Assembly (NCBI RefSeq): GCF_030490285.1
Contig: NZ_CP129884.1
Location: forward strand, 4,030,001-4,094,000
Direction: 5' to 3'
Origin: Methylomonas montana
Lineage (GTDB): Bacteria > Pseudomonadota > Gammaproteobacteria > Methylococcales > Methylomonadaceae
DNA length: 64,000 bases
The notes under the pieces are model-generated. The model did no database searches, was not told the DNA's origin, and worked only from the letters and a program-made list of their open reading frames with translations. Shown here piece after piece: positions 20,601-29,975 of the stretch; position 1 is the first letter of the stretch, and the number at the start of each line of letters is the position of its first letter. Both the position numbers and the translations under genes were made by a program.

Positions 20601-21699
20601 ATGGCACGAACTCTGGCGCGCCGATGTCAGCCCGATCTGGCATTTGCAGGCCGACGGCATCGCGGTCGTGCATCATCAGAATGCGCAAGGGCAATGGTTG
20701 CCGGAATGGCGGCCCTGGCCCGGCGAACGGGTACGGCTAGCGATTAGCCGTCCGGCGGCAGTGGCCGGCGCGACCTTGACCATAGACAGCAGCGAAATGC
20801 TGGTGAGGCCCGGACAACGTAGCGAAGCGGCGGAATTGAAACTGAGTCTGCGTAGCTCGAAAGGCGGTCAACACCCGCTGACGCTACCGGAACGGGCGGA
20901 ACTGCAAAGTGTCAGCATAGACGGCGTCAGCCAGCCGATTCGCCAGCAAGGCAATACGGTTAACCTGCCGATTCATCCCGGCACGCAGCAAATCGTCTTG
21001 CGCTGGCAGACACCCAGCGAACCGGGCTTTGCGCTCACCACGCCGTCAATCGACCTTGGCATAACCAGCGTCAACAGCCGAATCCAGCTAACCATGCCGC
21101 AGGACCGTTGGTTATTGTGGACTTTCGGCCCCAAATTCGGCCCGGCGACGTTGATATGGGGACTGTTGATCGTACTAGCGATACTGGCATTTGGCCTGGG
21201 CAAAACCGGTCTGACGCCGATCAAACATTGGCAATGGTTTTTACTACTGATCGGCTTGAGTCAACTACATATCGCCGCAGCGCTATTAGTGGTGGGCTGG
21301 TTGTTCGCGCTAAGCTGGCGAGCCAAGCACCCGCCCGAGCATCGCCGCTGGTTCAACCTACTCCAAGTCGGCCTGGCCGGCCTGACGCTGCTGGCCTTGC
21401 TATTACTGGGCATTGCGGTACAACAAGGCTTACTGGGAACACCGGATATGCCAATAGCCGGCAATCAATCGACGGCTTATCAACTGAACTGGTATCAAGA
21501 CCGCAATGCCCCGCAACTGGCTACTGCCACCGTGTTGAGCGTACCGCTGACGGTTTATCGACTGGCGATGCTGGGCTGGTCCTTGTGGATGGCACTGGCG
21601 CTGCTGAACTGGTTGCGCTGGGGTTGGGGATGTTTTTCCAGCAACGGCCTTTGGAAGAAACCGCTTGCTGCCGCCGCTAAGCCGGACCAAACCGCCTAG
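17659..21699 (+). CDS. Very large membrane protein of unknown function
   Basis: The 1346-residue protein starts with a signal peptide (RRLFFVLLLAVWQCALP), followed by a beta-rich periplasmic region starting with WVNWVLQDENQYGCPFLFDD. A cluster of membrane segments lies around residues 470-570. Further segments flank position 700, and a second large beta-rich domain runs from about 720 to 1150. Five or so closely spaced membrane helices end the protein. I recognise this as a conserved large proteobacterial protein with no known function, and I see no catalytic motif. A CPNC-like pair (QCLPNC) opens the second domain. It is monocistronic here. A role in envelope maintenance is speculative. Confidence 0.75.
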   Translation: MRRLFFVLLLAVWQCALPTAKALETHEVPEPLKPWVNWVLQDENQYGCPFLFDDFQQKHCAWSGTLRLNLRANHATFVADWTLYRKDWVELPGNSQHWPQSVSVNKQALPVLEKDGKPALHLPAGHYQISGEFLWETLPEQLALPEASGLIQLSIDDKPISYPQIKQGALWLNADDRATTDRQQDRLELQVFRQVIDDVPLQVLTRLELEVSGAPREVEFAHALLPGFIPVNLSSRLPVRLDGNGHLLAQVRPGRWTIDIHARHPQALTQLDLAISDSDWPGQELWAFQAMPALRLVEIENLTAIDGSQTNLPGEWQQLPTYPMKQGDSMVFKVIRRGDPEPEPNQLHLARKLWLDFEGDGYTVNDTITGSMSRDWRLNALPELRLGQVQLNGQSQLITEIPSQGQGAEVRRGAIQLSADSRIETGIGKLSSSGWQQRFNQVQAELNIPPGWRLLAVSGVDNVPDSWLSRWTLLDLFLVLITAMATNHLWSARWAAFTLFGLALIWHEADAPRLIWLNTLVALALIGALPANRFRQWLTWYRNGCWLALLILTIPFMIDQIRIGIYPQLEMPDQPIQARHYSAVPAAAPLAMQVEEMDMTMAPERSESGETERRAFKKSIAPAPSYGSSAASLQRIDPEANLQTGPGLPQWQWRSIHLSWNGAVDSQQQIHLWYLPPWAMMLLHFAQALLVAVLALKLLGVLAGNWHLSLRSLTCLILVPMLVAPSREAYADLPDTQMLEQLKTRLLQAPQCLPNCAQIADMQIFVKPDTMRIELQLHAQQDLAVPLPAQLEQWFPEQISVDGGEALTLMPQDDDSLWLVAAAGVHKVTMQGRYAAPDKFSLPLPLQPQHASVNAEGWRVDGLYEDGKVGPQLEFSRLQTEAGPKNKPSLAALPGFVRVERTLHLGLDWRITTRVEQLITAENPVMLELPLMKGEAVTTPQIRVKDGKVLVSLAAGQSSLEWESALEKSELLELQATETAQWHELWRADVSPIWHLQADGIAVVHHQNAQGQWLPEWRPWPGERVRLAISRPAAVAGATLTIDSSEMLVRPGQRSEAAELKLSLRSSKGGQHPLTLPERAELQSVSIDGVSQPIRQQGNTVNLPIHPGTQQIVLRWQTPSEPGFALTTPSIDLGITSVNSRIQLTMPQDRWLLWTFGPKFGPATLIWGLLIVLAILAFGLGKTGLTPIKHWQWFLLLIGLSQLHIAAALLVVGWLFALSWRAKHPPEHRRWFNLLQVGLAGLTLLALLLLGIAVQQGLLGTPDMPIAGNQSTAYQLNWYQDRNAPQLATATVLSVPLTVYRLAMLGWSLWMALALLNWLRWGWGCFSSNGLWKKPLAAAAKPDQTA

Positions 21700-21756
21700 C
21701 GAAAACATTAGCCAAAAACGCCGCTCGGCCTGGCAATGATTTTTCGGCAAAGCAAA

Positions 21757-21798
21757 CCGCGTTGTCACAGACGAATGTTTTCGTCCCCGGCAACGCGG
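21757..21798. terminator. Hairpin between convergent genes
   Basis: CCGCGTTG (21757-21764) pairs with CAACGCGG (21791-21798), with a smaller internal ACGAA/TTCGT stem. It lies between the large membrane-protein gene and the chemoreceptor gene and may terminate transcription from both sides. Confidence 0.45.
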
Positions 21799-21806
21799 AA
21801 TTTGAT

Positions 21807-23276
21807 CTAAGCGCTCTTGTGTTTCTCTTCGACCATTGTGTCGATATATTGCATCACTTCGGCGCTGGCGTGTTCAGCCAATTGCATTTGATTAATGATT
21901 TCGTCGAGCATGGCGGGGTTATCCGCCCATTGCCCGCGCGATATTTCGTAAGCGCGCTGCGTGGTTTTATGCACCTCGGCGTGAGGATGATTGAGTTTGG
22001 CATAGGCCGTGGTGGTTCTGTATTTCTCGTAACCGAGCCCCTCGTAATACCATTTGCCCAAGCGGCAATTATGGTTGTCGACGATGATGGCCTGATGCTG
22101 CGGACACTCGTGGGGCGTTTCGATCGAGATGTAGCCGTTTTGTTTGTAGACGATATGATCGAGCTTGGTCAGTAAACCGAACGATTTGTCTTTGGCATAG
22201 GCTATAAAGCCCACCGAAGCCTTGGCAGACTGAGACAGATTAGAAAACTGCATGCTGAACGAGCTGACTTGCGCCATGATCTCTTGAGACAGCGCCGCTG
22301 AATTATCCGCTTCCGAGTGCATTTGTTCGACGCGCTTGTTGAAAGCCTTGAGGGTTTTCGAGACCTCCAGCGCCGCATCCTTGGTATGTTCGGAAAGGTT
22401 TTTGACTTCGTCCGCCACCACCGCAAAACCTCGGCCATGCTCACCGGCCCGCGCGGCTTCGATCGAGGCATTCAGCGCCAATAGGTTAGTCTGATCGGCA
22501 ATGCCGGTAATCATTGACAGCGATTCGGTGATTTTTTTACTATCGTTAATTAAAGCACCGATTACATCCGATACCGAATGCACGTTGGCATTAATGTTGG
22601 ACAGGGAATTACTGATGCTCTGCACGGTCGACAGACTGGCCTCGGCATTGCGGCCGGTTTCCGTGGCAATGTCTTCGACCTTCTGCATTTGCTCGGTGAT
22701 ATCGAGCAAATCGCTCTGATTACCTTTCAGATTGTTCAGCAAATTGGAGGTATTCATCGCATGCAGACCGGCGGACAAACGGTTTTTAACCATTAAGCGT
22801 TCGTTTTCGTCCATATGCTTGATGGCCGCATTCATGTTTTTTGCCGACCGTTTCAGTAGCCCTGGAAATCCATCGACCAGCGCATAACGATCATGGTTGC
22901 CTTCCGCCGCATGCTGGAAACAGGAGTTTATTTCCTTGAAATACGACTCCATGATGTCCAGGGTTTCGTTCAATTCCCAAGCCACCTTGCCGATTTCTCC
23001 CATACCCCTGGTTTGAGTGATGCGGTGATAGAACTGACCCTCATTGGTATGTTTCAACACCTCTTCTATGCGTTCCAGCACCAAAAGACTCTGTTTTCCG
23101 GTTTGCCAAAGATCAAAGGCCACCAGCGGCAAAGGAATCAACAGCCCCAATGCCAGCCATGAGAAACCATGCTCCAATAAGATATAGGCAAAAATAGCCG
23201 TTGAAGAAAACAGAATGCTAGCAACGGCGTAATTCAGCTTGTTTTTCAGAAAGGGGATATTTGAACTGGTCTTCAT
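21807..23276 (-). CDS. Methyl-accepting chemotaxis protein with C-terminal CZB zinc-binding domain
   Basis: The 489-residue protein has two close N-terminal membrane segments (about 15-50) with almost no periplasmic loop, a HAMP-like linker, the chemoreceptor signalling tip ([21 protein letters not shown], then [16 protein letters not shown]), and a CZB domain with spaced histidines and a cysteine ([23 protein letters not shown]). The CZB domain binds zinc and can sense redox state or hypochlorite. With no periplasmic sensor it probably receives input from the PAS protein encoded three bases upstream. Together they look like an aerotaxis receptor split over two genes. Confidence 0.9.
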   Translation of the reverse strand: MKTSSNIPFLKNKLNYAVASILFSSTAIFAYILLEHGFSWLALGLLIPLPLVAFDLWQTGKQSLLVLERIEEVLKHTNEGQFYHRITQTRGMGEIGKVAWELNETLDIMESYFKEINSCFQHAAEGNHDRYALVDGFPGLLKRSAKNMNAAIKHMDENERLMVKNRLSAGLHAMNTSNLLNNLKGNQSDLLDITEQMQKVEDIATETGRNAEASLSTVQSISNSLSNINANVHSVSDVIGALINDSKKITESLSMITGIADQTNLLALNASIEAARAGEHGRGFAVVADEVKNLSEHTKDAALEVSKTLKAFNKRVEQMHSEADNSAALSQEIMAQVSSFSMQFSNLSQSAKASVGFIAYAKDKSFGLLTKLDHIVYKQNGYISIETPHECPQHQAIIVDNHNCRLGKWYYEGLGYEKYRTTTAYAKLNHPHAEVHKTTQRAYEISRGQWADNPAMLDEIINQMQLAEHASAEVMQYIDTMVEEKHKSA

Positions 23277-23279
23277 GGC

Positions 23280-23819
23280 TTAGGCTCCGTTAGGTTTATA
23301 GAGACTTAAAACCAAACTATCGTAATTCCTGGCCCCGGTTTGCTTTACCACCTCGAACAGGTACTCCAACGATTTGTCGGGGGCCTCCTTGACCGAACTG
23401 CGCTTTTCGATGGCTAGCATTTCCCGATATACCGGGGTTAAAACCGCCAACGCGGAGCGCGGCGGATTGCGGCGTACCGAGTAATAGCCTTGCAATTTGC
23501 CATCCTTGTCGTAGTCGGGCGTGATATTGGCGAATACCCAGTAAAAACTGCCATCGGCACACAGGTTTTTGGCAAAACCGAAAAATTCGTCGCCGGCTTT
23601 TAAGGTATTCCACATAAACCGGAACACGCCGCGTGGCATCTCGGGATGCCGAATGATATTGTGCTGCACGCCAAGCAATTCGTGCTCCGGATAACCGGCA
23701 ATTTCCATGAAGATGCGGTTGGCGTAGGTGATACGCCCCGAGGTATCGGTTTTCGAAACGATGAAATCTTCGTCGCCGAGTTTTTTTTCGTTATTGTTTG
23801 GCGTGATAGTCGGTTTCAT
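23280..23819 (-). CDS. PAS-domain protein, Aer-like redox sensor
   Basis: The 179-residue protein carries one PAS domain of the Aer type: ITYANRIFMEIAGYPEHELLG, then HNIIRHPEMPRGVF, and GSFYWVFANITP. In Aer this domain binds FAD and senses redox state; here it is not fused to a signalling domain. The start at 23819 (MKPTITPNNNEK) is chosen over a start 31 codons earlier because the extra stretch is unlike the family. The stop is three bases from the start of the chemoreceptor gene. A joint receptor complex is inferred from this arrangement. Confidence 0.85.
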   Translation of the reverse strand: MKPTITPNNNEKKLGDEDFIVSKTDTSGRITYANRIFMEIAGYPEHELLGVQHNIIRHPEMPRGVFRFMWNTLKAGDEFFGFAKNLCADGSFYWVFANITPDYDKDGKLQGYYSVRRNPPRSALAVLTPVYREMLAIEKRSSVKEAPDKSLEYLFEVVKQTGARNYDSLVLSLYKPNGA

Positions 23820-24112
23820 ATCCGTACCTGTCTGTGAATTGCACTGTTTTGTTGAGCCAAATTTTATGCCTTTTTGTAAGGAATTGCTTACATTCCGGAC
23901 ATTAGAACCCACCCCAAAATACCACTCGCCTGCCCATGACCACCCCTTACGGCGGAACTCGCTAGAATGTAGACCGCATCGGATTCCGACTCACTCCGCC
24001 CAAACGCATCGTCAGGATATTCGGCTCATCTTAATAATGGTTAAGGGTTCGCTTGCCAGCGGGAAAGCGCGCAGCGTTTTGGCACACTTTAACTTTGTCT
24101 TGCAAGAATAGC

Positions 24113-24907
24113 TCAGTTAAGCAAGTGCAATAGCAGGCGTTTAATCGATATGGGTTCGAACGGCTTATCAAGTATCGCCGAAACCTCCGATTTTTCGATC
24201 GCCGCCAGTCGGCTCTGATTTTGCTCGCTAGTGACCATCAGGATAGGGGTGGAACCGCGCTCGGGGTTGTTGCGGATGTGATCGACCAGTTGCAAGCCGT
24301 CCATTTCCGGCATATTGAAATCGGTCACCACCAGATCGAAATAATAGTGGTTGAACAATTGCAAAGCCTGTTTGCCATCGCTGGCCGTGGTGATTTGTTC
24401 GATGCCGATATTATTGAAAACCTTGGTCAGGTATTTCAGGGAAAACTCGCTGTCGTCCACCAACAACACCCGCAAATCTTCGATATCGATATGGTCCAGC
24501 CTGAGTTTCTCGGGCCTTATATAATCCAGCGTGGAATGCAAAGCCGTCCTCAGCGATTCGCGGCTAAACGGTTTCGGCAGTATCGCGATGGCACCCGCTT
24601 GGCGAATCGGCTCGAGATATTGAATATTGGTTTCGCTGGAGATCAATAGAAACGCCATTTCATAGGATTCGCCATCGTTGCGCAAAGCATGCACAAGCTC
24701 GACGCCGGTCATATCCGGCAGATACATAGCGCTGATCACCAGGTCGGGACGAGACCGTTTGAGTTGTTCGAACAGTTCCGCGCCGCTGCCGACACAGGTG
24801 ATATCGTCGATCTCGCAACTATGCAAATACTGCATAATGATATGTTGCTGGGTGGGCGACGGCTCAACCAGAAAAACCTGAAGATTGGCTAGTTGTCTAT
24901 CTGTCAT
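24113..24907 (-). CDS. Tandem receiver-domain protein, first receiver degenerate
   Basis: The 264-residue protein consists of two receiver domains and no output domain. The second (about 140-264) has the acidic pocket (VLLVDDSEF), the phospho-acceptor in VVTDFNMPEMDG and the lysine in LDKPFEP. The first (about 8-125) has VFLVEPSP in place of the acidic pair and Ala60 in ISAMYLPDMTG where the phospho-acceptor Asp should be, although its KPF lysine remains. The first half is therefore probably a pseudoreceiver. It is three bases downstream of the HDOD-GAF gene and likely in the valS transcript. The 293 bases between it and the PAS gene hold no supportable gene. Confidence 0.85.
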   Translation of the reverse strand: MTDRQLANLQVFLVEPSPTQQHIIMQYLHSCEIDDITCVGSGAELFEQLKRSRPDLVISAMYLPDMTGVELVHALRNDGESYEMAFLLISSETNIQYLEPIRQAGAIAILPKPFSRESLRTALHSTLDYIRPEKLRLDHIDIEDLRVLLVDDSEFSLKYLTKVFNNIGIEQITTASDGKQALQLFNHYYFDLVVTDFNMPEMDGLQLVDHIRNNPERGSTPILMVTSEQNQSRLAAIEKSEVSAILDKPFEPISIKRLLLHLLN

Positions 24908-24910
24908 GGA

Positions 24911-26347
24911 TTAATGGTTTTTCATGCAGTAAAGGGTTAAACCGATATGAGCTTGTTTCGCGAAGTGTTTGGCGCCGATAAAATCGTCCCGCGTTAAAGG
25001 TAGTCCATGAAGCGAACGGTCGCAATAAATTAGGCCGACTGCTTTGTTTTCAGCATGAATCGGAAACACGAAACACTCGTGCTTACCTATCTTCTGCTGA
25101 ATTTGGGCGCTATAAAGGTGTGGATGCTCCTCTGGAAATTGCCACACACCATCTTGATACTGGAGCGCGTCAAACAATAAATTAGCTTGGCTTTCCGAAT
25201 GATGGATGTGGATTTTTTCGTCGCAGCCCATTATCGGCCATCCCAAGGAAAATTTTTCATTGAGCGTTTGTTTATCCGGCGTCAGCAGCATGAATAAGGT
25301 TCTGTCCATTTCCACTCCGCGATGAATACCCTCCAAGACCATTTCAAACAACACATTCAGATCGATATTGCCGCTGATGTGACTGCTGATGTCTTGCAAA
25401 ATCTGAAACTGCAGTTCCTTCTTATCGATTTTGGTGTCTTCGGTCTCGTCAACTCCCGCCGGAACGCCCTCGCTGGTGATATAGCGCGAGGCATCGTTGG
25501 CGCCGAATTGACGGGCAATCTGCACCGCTTCCGAGGTGTTTTTGGCGATTTTTGCTTTTACGGCTTCCTGCGATAGCCCGGAAAACGCGGCGATTTTTTC
25601 CAGGCACTCCTGCATCGCTTCCGAATCCCGACCGGCCTTCAGCGCATCGCAAATCCGATGGCCCATTTGCACCATTTGCACGCGCTTGTCGTCTGAATTC
25701 GGCGTCACGATCGCCTCTTCGATCAGCCCCCCCAAACGCCAGGACTTACTGAGCTTTTTACCCAAATCCCACAACGTAAAACCGAGAACCGCCTTTTCTG
25801 CTTCGCGGCTATTCAGCCGGCTTTTCTCGATCAAATCATGAACTTTTCTGGATTGCGGATTGTTTGAACACCAGAAAGCGATATGGCCGATATTGTGCAG
25901 CAAGGCCGCGACAAACACTTCCTCTGGCGAAGTATCGCGCACCGTGATCGCCAATTCCCTGGCTTGCACGGCCGCATGTAAAGCCTGGGCGATTTCCCGA
26001 TTGGCGCGTTCCTTGTTGGCCGACGACAGAATCGCTTCGAAAAACGAGCAAGCCAGCGTCAACTCCCGGATCACTTCGGCACCCAGCACCACGATCGCCC
26101 TGGAAACAGTGCTCATCTTTTGTTTCGACGGATTGTAGTACGGGCTGTTACCGACCTTCAGTAGCTTGGCTGTCAGGTTGGGATCTTGCAGAATCACCGT
26201 CGCCAACTCCATCGCCCCCTTTTTCCGGTCATCCAGCGCCGCATAGATATTTTGGGCGGTGTTGGAGAAAATCGGCATTTCCTGAATGCGCAACAGTTCC
26301 GTCCATTCGTCCAGACTTTTCGGAGACTTCCGCGAGTCGGTGGCCAT
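24911..26347 (-). CDS. HDOD-domain signalling protein with C-terminal GAF domain
   Basis: The 478-residue protein has an N-terminal HDOD domain (about 15-215), with segments such as VILQDPNLTAKLLKVGNSPYY and FVAALLHNIGHIAFW. A linker is followed by a GAF-like domain (about 315-478, from ILQDISSHISGNIDLNVLFEMV to the end). HDOD proteins are HD-related, usually catalytically inactive adaptors in signalling. The gene starts four bases after the valS stop and ends three bases before the double-receiver gene. The tight spacing suggests these two proteins work together. Confidence 0.88.
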   Translation of the reverse strand: MATDSRKSPKSLDEWTELLRIQEMPIFSNTAQNIYAALDDRKKGAMELATVILQDPNLTAKLLKVGNSPYYNPSKQKMSTVSRAIVVLGAEVIRELTLACSFFEAILSSANKERANREIAQALHAAVQARELAITVRDTSPEEVFVAALLHNIGHIAFWCSNNPQSRKVHDLIEKSRLNSREAEKAVLGFTLWDLGKKLSKSWRLGGLIEEAIVTPNSDDKRVQMVQMGHRICDALKAGRDSEAMQECLEKIAAFSGLSQEAVKAKIAKNTSEAVQIARQFGANDASRYITSEGVPAGVDETEDTKIDKKELQFQILQDISSHISGNIDLNVLFEMVLEGIHRGVEMDRTLFMLLTPDKQTLNEKFSLGWPIMGCDEKIHIHHSESQANLLFDALQYQDGVWQFPEEHPHLYSAQIQQKIGKHECFVFPIHAENKAVGLIYCDRSLHGLPLTRDDFIGAKHFAKQAHIGLTLYCMKNH

Positions 26348-26351
26348 TGAA

Positions 26352-29159
26352 TTATAAGGCTTTGATTTTGGCGAACTGTTCGTTGAGGTTTTTCAGCGAC
26401 GACTGCAAGCCCGCCAGTTTTTCACGCTCCTTGGCGATGACTTCCGCTGGCGCTTTATCGACGAACGCAGCATTGCTGAGTTTGCCTTCGATACGCGGCA
26501 GTTCTTTCTCGATGCGCTGAATCTCTTTTTCCAGTCGGGCCAATTCGGCGTCTTTGTCGATCAGACCGGCCATCGGGATCAGGATTTTCATCTCGCCAAC
26601 CAACGCTATCGCCGACTCCGGCGCGTTGTCATCCGCAGCCAGCCAGGTGATGCTTTCCAGTCGGCCCAGTTTCAGCAAATAGCTTTCGCTGTCTTTTAAA
26701 TAAGCGTGATCGGCGGCGCTGCCGTTTTGCAGCAACACATTCAACGGCTTGCCGGGGGCGATGTTCATCTCGCCGCGTATCCGGCGGATGCCGAGGATAA
26801 AGTCCATCGTCCACTGGATACGGGTTTCCGCTTCAGCGTTGATCGCTGTACTGTCGCTTTCCGGATAGGGTTGCAGCATGATGGTAGCAGCAGTCACCCC
26901 AGCCAGCGGCGCGACCCGTTGCCAGATTTCCTCTGTGATGAACGGCATGATCGGATGCGCCAAACGCAGTACGGTTTCCAGCACGCGCAACAAGGTTTGG
27001 CGGGTGCCGCGTTGCAAGGTTTCGTCGTCGCTTTGCAGCGAGATTTTCGCCAGCTCCAGATACCAATCGCAGTATTCGTTCCAGGTAAATTCGTAGATGG
27101 CTTGCGCGGCCAAATCGAAGCGGTAGCTGTCGATCGCATCGGTGGTAGCGGCGATGGTCTGGTTCAGACGCGACAGAACCCATAAGTCGGCCTGACTGTA
27201 AGTACATTCGGCGCAATCGATACCGTTGTCCTGCTCTTCGGTGTTCATCATCACGTAACGCGCCGCATTCCACAATTTATTGCAGAAGTTGCGGTAGCCT
27301 TCGGTACGTTGCAAATCGAAACGAATGTCTCGGCCGGTCGATGCCAGCGAAGCGAAGGTAAAACGCAGCGCGTCGGTGCCAAACGATTGAATGCCGTCCG
27401 GGAATTGTTTGCGGGTGGCTTGCTCGATTTTCTTGGCCAGATGCGGCTGCATCATGCCGGACACGCGTTTGGCTACCAAAGCTTCCAGCTCGATGCCGTC
27501 GATGATGTCGATCGGATCGAGCACGTTGCCTTTGGATTTGGACATTTTCTGGCCTTCGGCGTCGCGCACCAGACCGTGGATATACACTTCCTTGAACGGC
27601 ACTTCGCCTTGGAATTTCAGGCCCATCATGATCATCCGCGCCACCCAGAAGAAAATGATGTCGAAACCGGTGACCAGCACGCTGGTGGGGTAATGCTTGG
27701 CCAGTTCCGGCGTTTGTTCGGGCCAGCCCAAAGTCGAGAACGGCCACAACGCCGAGGAGAACCAGGTGTCCAGCACGTCTTCGTCCTGCTTCAGCGGATA
27801 ATCGGCGGCCAAGCCATGCGTGGCGCGAATTTCGGCTTCCGAGTGGCCGACATAGGTGTTGCCCTGGTCGTCGTACCAAGCCGGGATGCGATGGCCCCAC
27901 CAGATTTGCCGGGAGATGCACCAATCCTGGATGTTGCGCATCCACTCGAAATAGGTGTTTTTCCAATTGTCCGGCACGAACTTGATCGCGCCGGTTTCTA
28001 CCGCTTCGATGGCCGGTTTCGCCAGTGGCGCGATTTTCACGTACCACTGGTTGGTCAATAATGGCTCAATGACCGCGCCGGTGCGGTCGCCGCGCGGCAC
28101 CATCAATTTATGATCGGCGATTTTTTCCAGCAAGCCTTGGGCGTCCAGATCTGCAATAATTTTCTTGCGCGCTTCAAAGCGATCAAGCCCAATATATTCC
28201 TCAGGAATAATTGAAAAACCGTCGTCGTTACCTCGTATCGCCGCATCGACGGTAAAGATATTGATCAAGCCACCATGCGGCAAATCGGCAATCGCCGAGA
28301 TGTGTTTATGCCGCGACCAGACTTCGTAATCGTTGAAGTCGTGAGCCGGGGTGATTTTCACGACGCCGGTACCGAATTCAGGATCGACATATTCATCGGC
28401 GATGATCGGAATGCGGCGGCCGGTCAGCGGCAGTTCGACAAATTCACCCAGCAGATGTTTATAACGCTCGTCGTCGGGATGTATCGCCACCGCCGCGTCG
28501 CCGAGCATGGTTTCCGGGCGCGTGGTCGCTACCAACAAGTGGCCGGTGCCGTTGGTCAACGGATAACGCATATACCACATCGAACCGTTTTCTTCTTCCG
28601 ACAACACTTCCAGGTCGGAGACGGCGGTGTGCAAAACAGGGTCCCAGTTCACCAGGCGTTTGCCGCGATAGATCAGGCCTTCTTCGTACAATTTGATGAA
28701 CACTTCCTGCACCGCGTCCGACATGCCGTCGTCCATCGTGAAGCGCTCTTTTTCCCAATCCAGCGACGAACCCATGCGCCGCAATTGGCGGGTAATCGTG
28801 CCACCGGATTCTTCCTTCCATTCCCAGACTTTCTCGATAAACGCCTCGCGGCCCAAGTCATGGCGGGTCTTGCCGTCGGCGTTGATGATGCGTTCCACCA
28901 CCATTTGCGTGGCGATGCCGGCGTGGTCGGTGCCCGGTTGCCACAGCGTGTTGTAACCTTTCATCCGGTGATAACGGGTCAGCGCATCCATGATGGTGTC
29001 CTGAAACGCATGCCCCATATGCAAACTGCCAGTGACGTTGGGCGGCGGAATCATGATGCAATAAGAGTCACCATCTTGCTTGGCGGCAAAATAGCCGCTC
29101 TCTTCCCAAAGTTGATACCAGCGTTGTTCGATAGCGTGCGGGGAATAGGTTTTGTCCAT
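26352..29159 (-). CDS. valS: Valyl-tRNA synthetase
   Basis: The 935-residue class I aminoacyl-tRNA synthetase attaches valine to tRNA-Val. The HIGH-type motif is present as GSLHMGH near residue 47, KMSKSKGN lies near 545, and the editing domain sits between them. The C-terminal arm ends in the typical coiled coil ([20 protein letters not shown] and onward). The length is normal for a bacterial ValRS. It heads a minus-strand cluster with the HDOD and double-receiver genes, an unusual partner set for a housekeeping synthetase. Confidence 0.97.
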   Translation of the reverse strand: MDKTYSPHAIEQRWYQLWEESGYFAAKQDGDSYCIMIPPPNVTGSLHMGHAFQDTIMDALTRYHRMKGYNTLWQPGTDHAGIATQMVVERIINADGKTRHDLGREAFIEKVWEWKEESGGTITRQLRRMGSSLDWEKERFTMDDGMSDAVQEVFIKLYEEGLIYRGKRLVNWDPVLHTAVSDLEVLSEEENGSMWYMRYPLTNGTGHLLVATTRPETMLGDAAVAIHPDDERYKHLLGEFVELPLTGRRIPIIADEYVDPEFGTGVVKITPAHDFNDYEVWSRHKHISAIADLPHGGLINIFTVDAAIRGNDDGFSIIPEEYIGLDRFEARKKIIADLDAQGLLEKIADHKLMVPRGDRTGAVIEPLLTNQWYVKIAPLAKPAIEAVETGAIKFVPDNWKNTYFEWMRNIQDWCISRQIWWGHRIPAWYDDQGNTYVGHSEAEIRATHGLAADYPLKQDEDVLDTWFSSALWPFSTLGWPEQTPELAKHYPTSVLVTGFDIIFFWVARMIMMGLKFQGEVPFKEVYIHGLVRDAEGQKMSKSKGNVLDPIDIIDGIELEALVAKRVSGMMQPHLAKKIEQATRKQFPDGIQSFGTDALRFTFASLASTGRDIRFDLQRTEGYRNFCNKLWNAARYVMMNTEEQDNGIDCAECTYSQADLWVLSRLNQTIAATTDAIDSYRFDLAAQAIYEFTWNEYCDWYLELAKISLQSDDETLQRGTRQTLLRVLETVLRLAHPIMPFITEEIWQRVAPLAGVTAATIMLQPYPESDSTAINAEAETRIQWTMDFILGIRRIRGEMNIAPGKPLNVLLQNGSAADHAYLKDSESYLLKLGRLESITWLAADDNAPESAIALVGEMKILIPMAGLIDKDAELARLEKEIQRIEKELPRIEGKLSNAAFVDKAPAEVIAKEREKLAGLQSSLKNLNEQFAKIKAL

Positions 29160-29351
29160 GTTCTGTGTTGAATGCGCTTGGGTTTAAATTAATGGGTTAT
29201 TTTAACCGTAAATGCGTGAGGGGATAGAGTTAAAGGCATTGCGGGTGAAGGTTCAGGTTGTTGTCGATTTTTTTGTTTGGCAGTGATCTGCCTATTGGAG
29301 ACAGGATGCTTGCTTTGGCGCAGGAAAATTATTGTTAGATCAAGGCACGAG

Positions 29352-29381
29352 CGTATATCATCGCTTCCTGGATGATATACG
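29352..29381. repeat. Perfect 10-bp inverted repeat upstream of the cassette array
   Basis: CGTATATCAT (29352-29361) and ATGATATACG (29372-29381) form a perfect stem around a ten-base loop, 18 bases before the first cassette core site. GTTAGAT at 29334-29340 resembles an integron core site. The repeat could be an operator, the remains of a recombination site, or a terminator. No T-run follows it. Confidence 0.5.
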
Positions 29382-29399
29382 GAAACTACTTAATTACTT

Positions 29400-29406
29400 G
29401 TTAGGC
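29400..29406 (+). other. Integron-type core site GTTAGGC at the start of the cassette array
   Basis: GTTAGGC fits the GTTRRRY core at which integron integrases cut. It sits 14 bases before the first cassette gene, where the 3' end of an attI or attC site is expected. No integrase gene and no obvious attI lie upstream. Confidence 0.5.
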
Positions 29407-29420
29407 AGCAGGAGCCACCC

Positions 29421-29870
29421 GTGACACGAATCCCACCAGAAATAATAGCGATAGATCACGACGGCTACCATGCGGAGCACGTCGGCCGCACAGGCAACGG
29501 ACGACAGTTCTTTCTTACGCAGCCGTTCGAACCAGCCATTGGCGGTCGCGAGGGTTGCGAGTTCGTTGCACTGTATCTGTTCGATGAGCAGGGAAAGTTG
29601 CTCGAGGCAAAGATCGACACCCTCGGCCCAAGGGCGTCAATCGATAGCGTGGCCTGTAGAACCCTATATGAAGAGCGACTACGGGAACTTGGGGAGGTTT
29701 CCTTTGAGCGAATCCAAGTCGCGCCGTTTTCAATCGAGCGTTTCGGCACCACGTTCGGTCTTGTGCTCCGCGAACCCGAAGACGAAGACGATCCGTGGGC
29801 TGTCGAGGTTCAGCCCGGAAACTACATGGCCTTCTTCGAGCCGTGGGACAGTGGCGAATATGACACCTGA
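29421..29870 (+). CDS. Cassette-borne protein of unknown function (first cassette)
   Basis: The 149-residue protein is acidic at its C-terminus and has no membrane segment or domain that I recognise. It contains the stretch GCEFVALYLFDEQGKLLEA followed by a charged region. GTG at 29421 is supported by a GGAG six bases upstream. It starts 14 bases after a GTTAGGC core and ends 12 bases before an attC-like site, the expected position of an integron cassette gene. Its composition differs from that of the neighbouring housekeeping genes. Small unknown proteins like this are common in cassette arrays. Confidence 0.7.
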   Translation: MTRIPPEIIAIDHDGYHAEHVGRTGNGRQFFLTQPFEPAIGGREGCEFVALYLFDEQGKLLEAKIDTLGPRASIDSVACRTLYEERLRELGEVSFERIQVAPFSIERFGTTFGLVLREPEDEDDPWAVEVQPGNYMAFFEPWDSGEYDT

Positions 29871-29882
29871 ATTCAATCAGCT

Positions 29883-29972
29883 GCTTAACATGGCGCTCAA
29901 CCGGAGCGCGGTTATAATGCGGTTTTGTTTATTCAGCTTTCCGTGCCACGCCCGGTTAGCTCTGCGTTATGC
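29883..29972 (+). mobile_element. attC-like integron recombination site 1
   Basis: The outer half-sites are GCTTAAC (29883-29889, fits RYYYAAC) and GTTATGC (29966-29972, close to GTTRRRY). Inside, GCTCAACCGG (29895-29904) pairs with CCGGTTAGC (29952-29960) with one base left unpaired on one side, the extrahelical-base arrangement of attC stems. Total length is 90 bases. Confidence 0.75.
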
Positions 29973-29975
29973 CTT

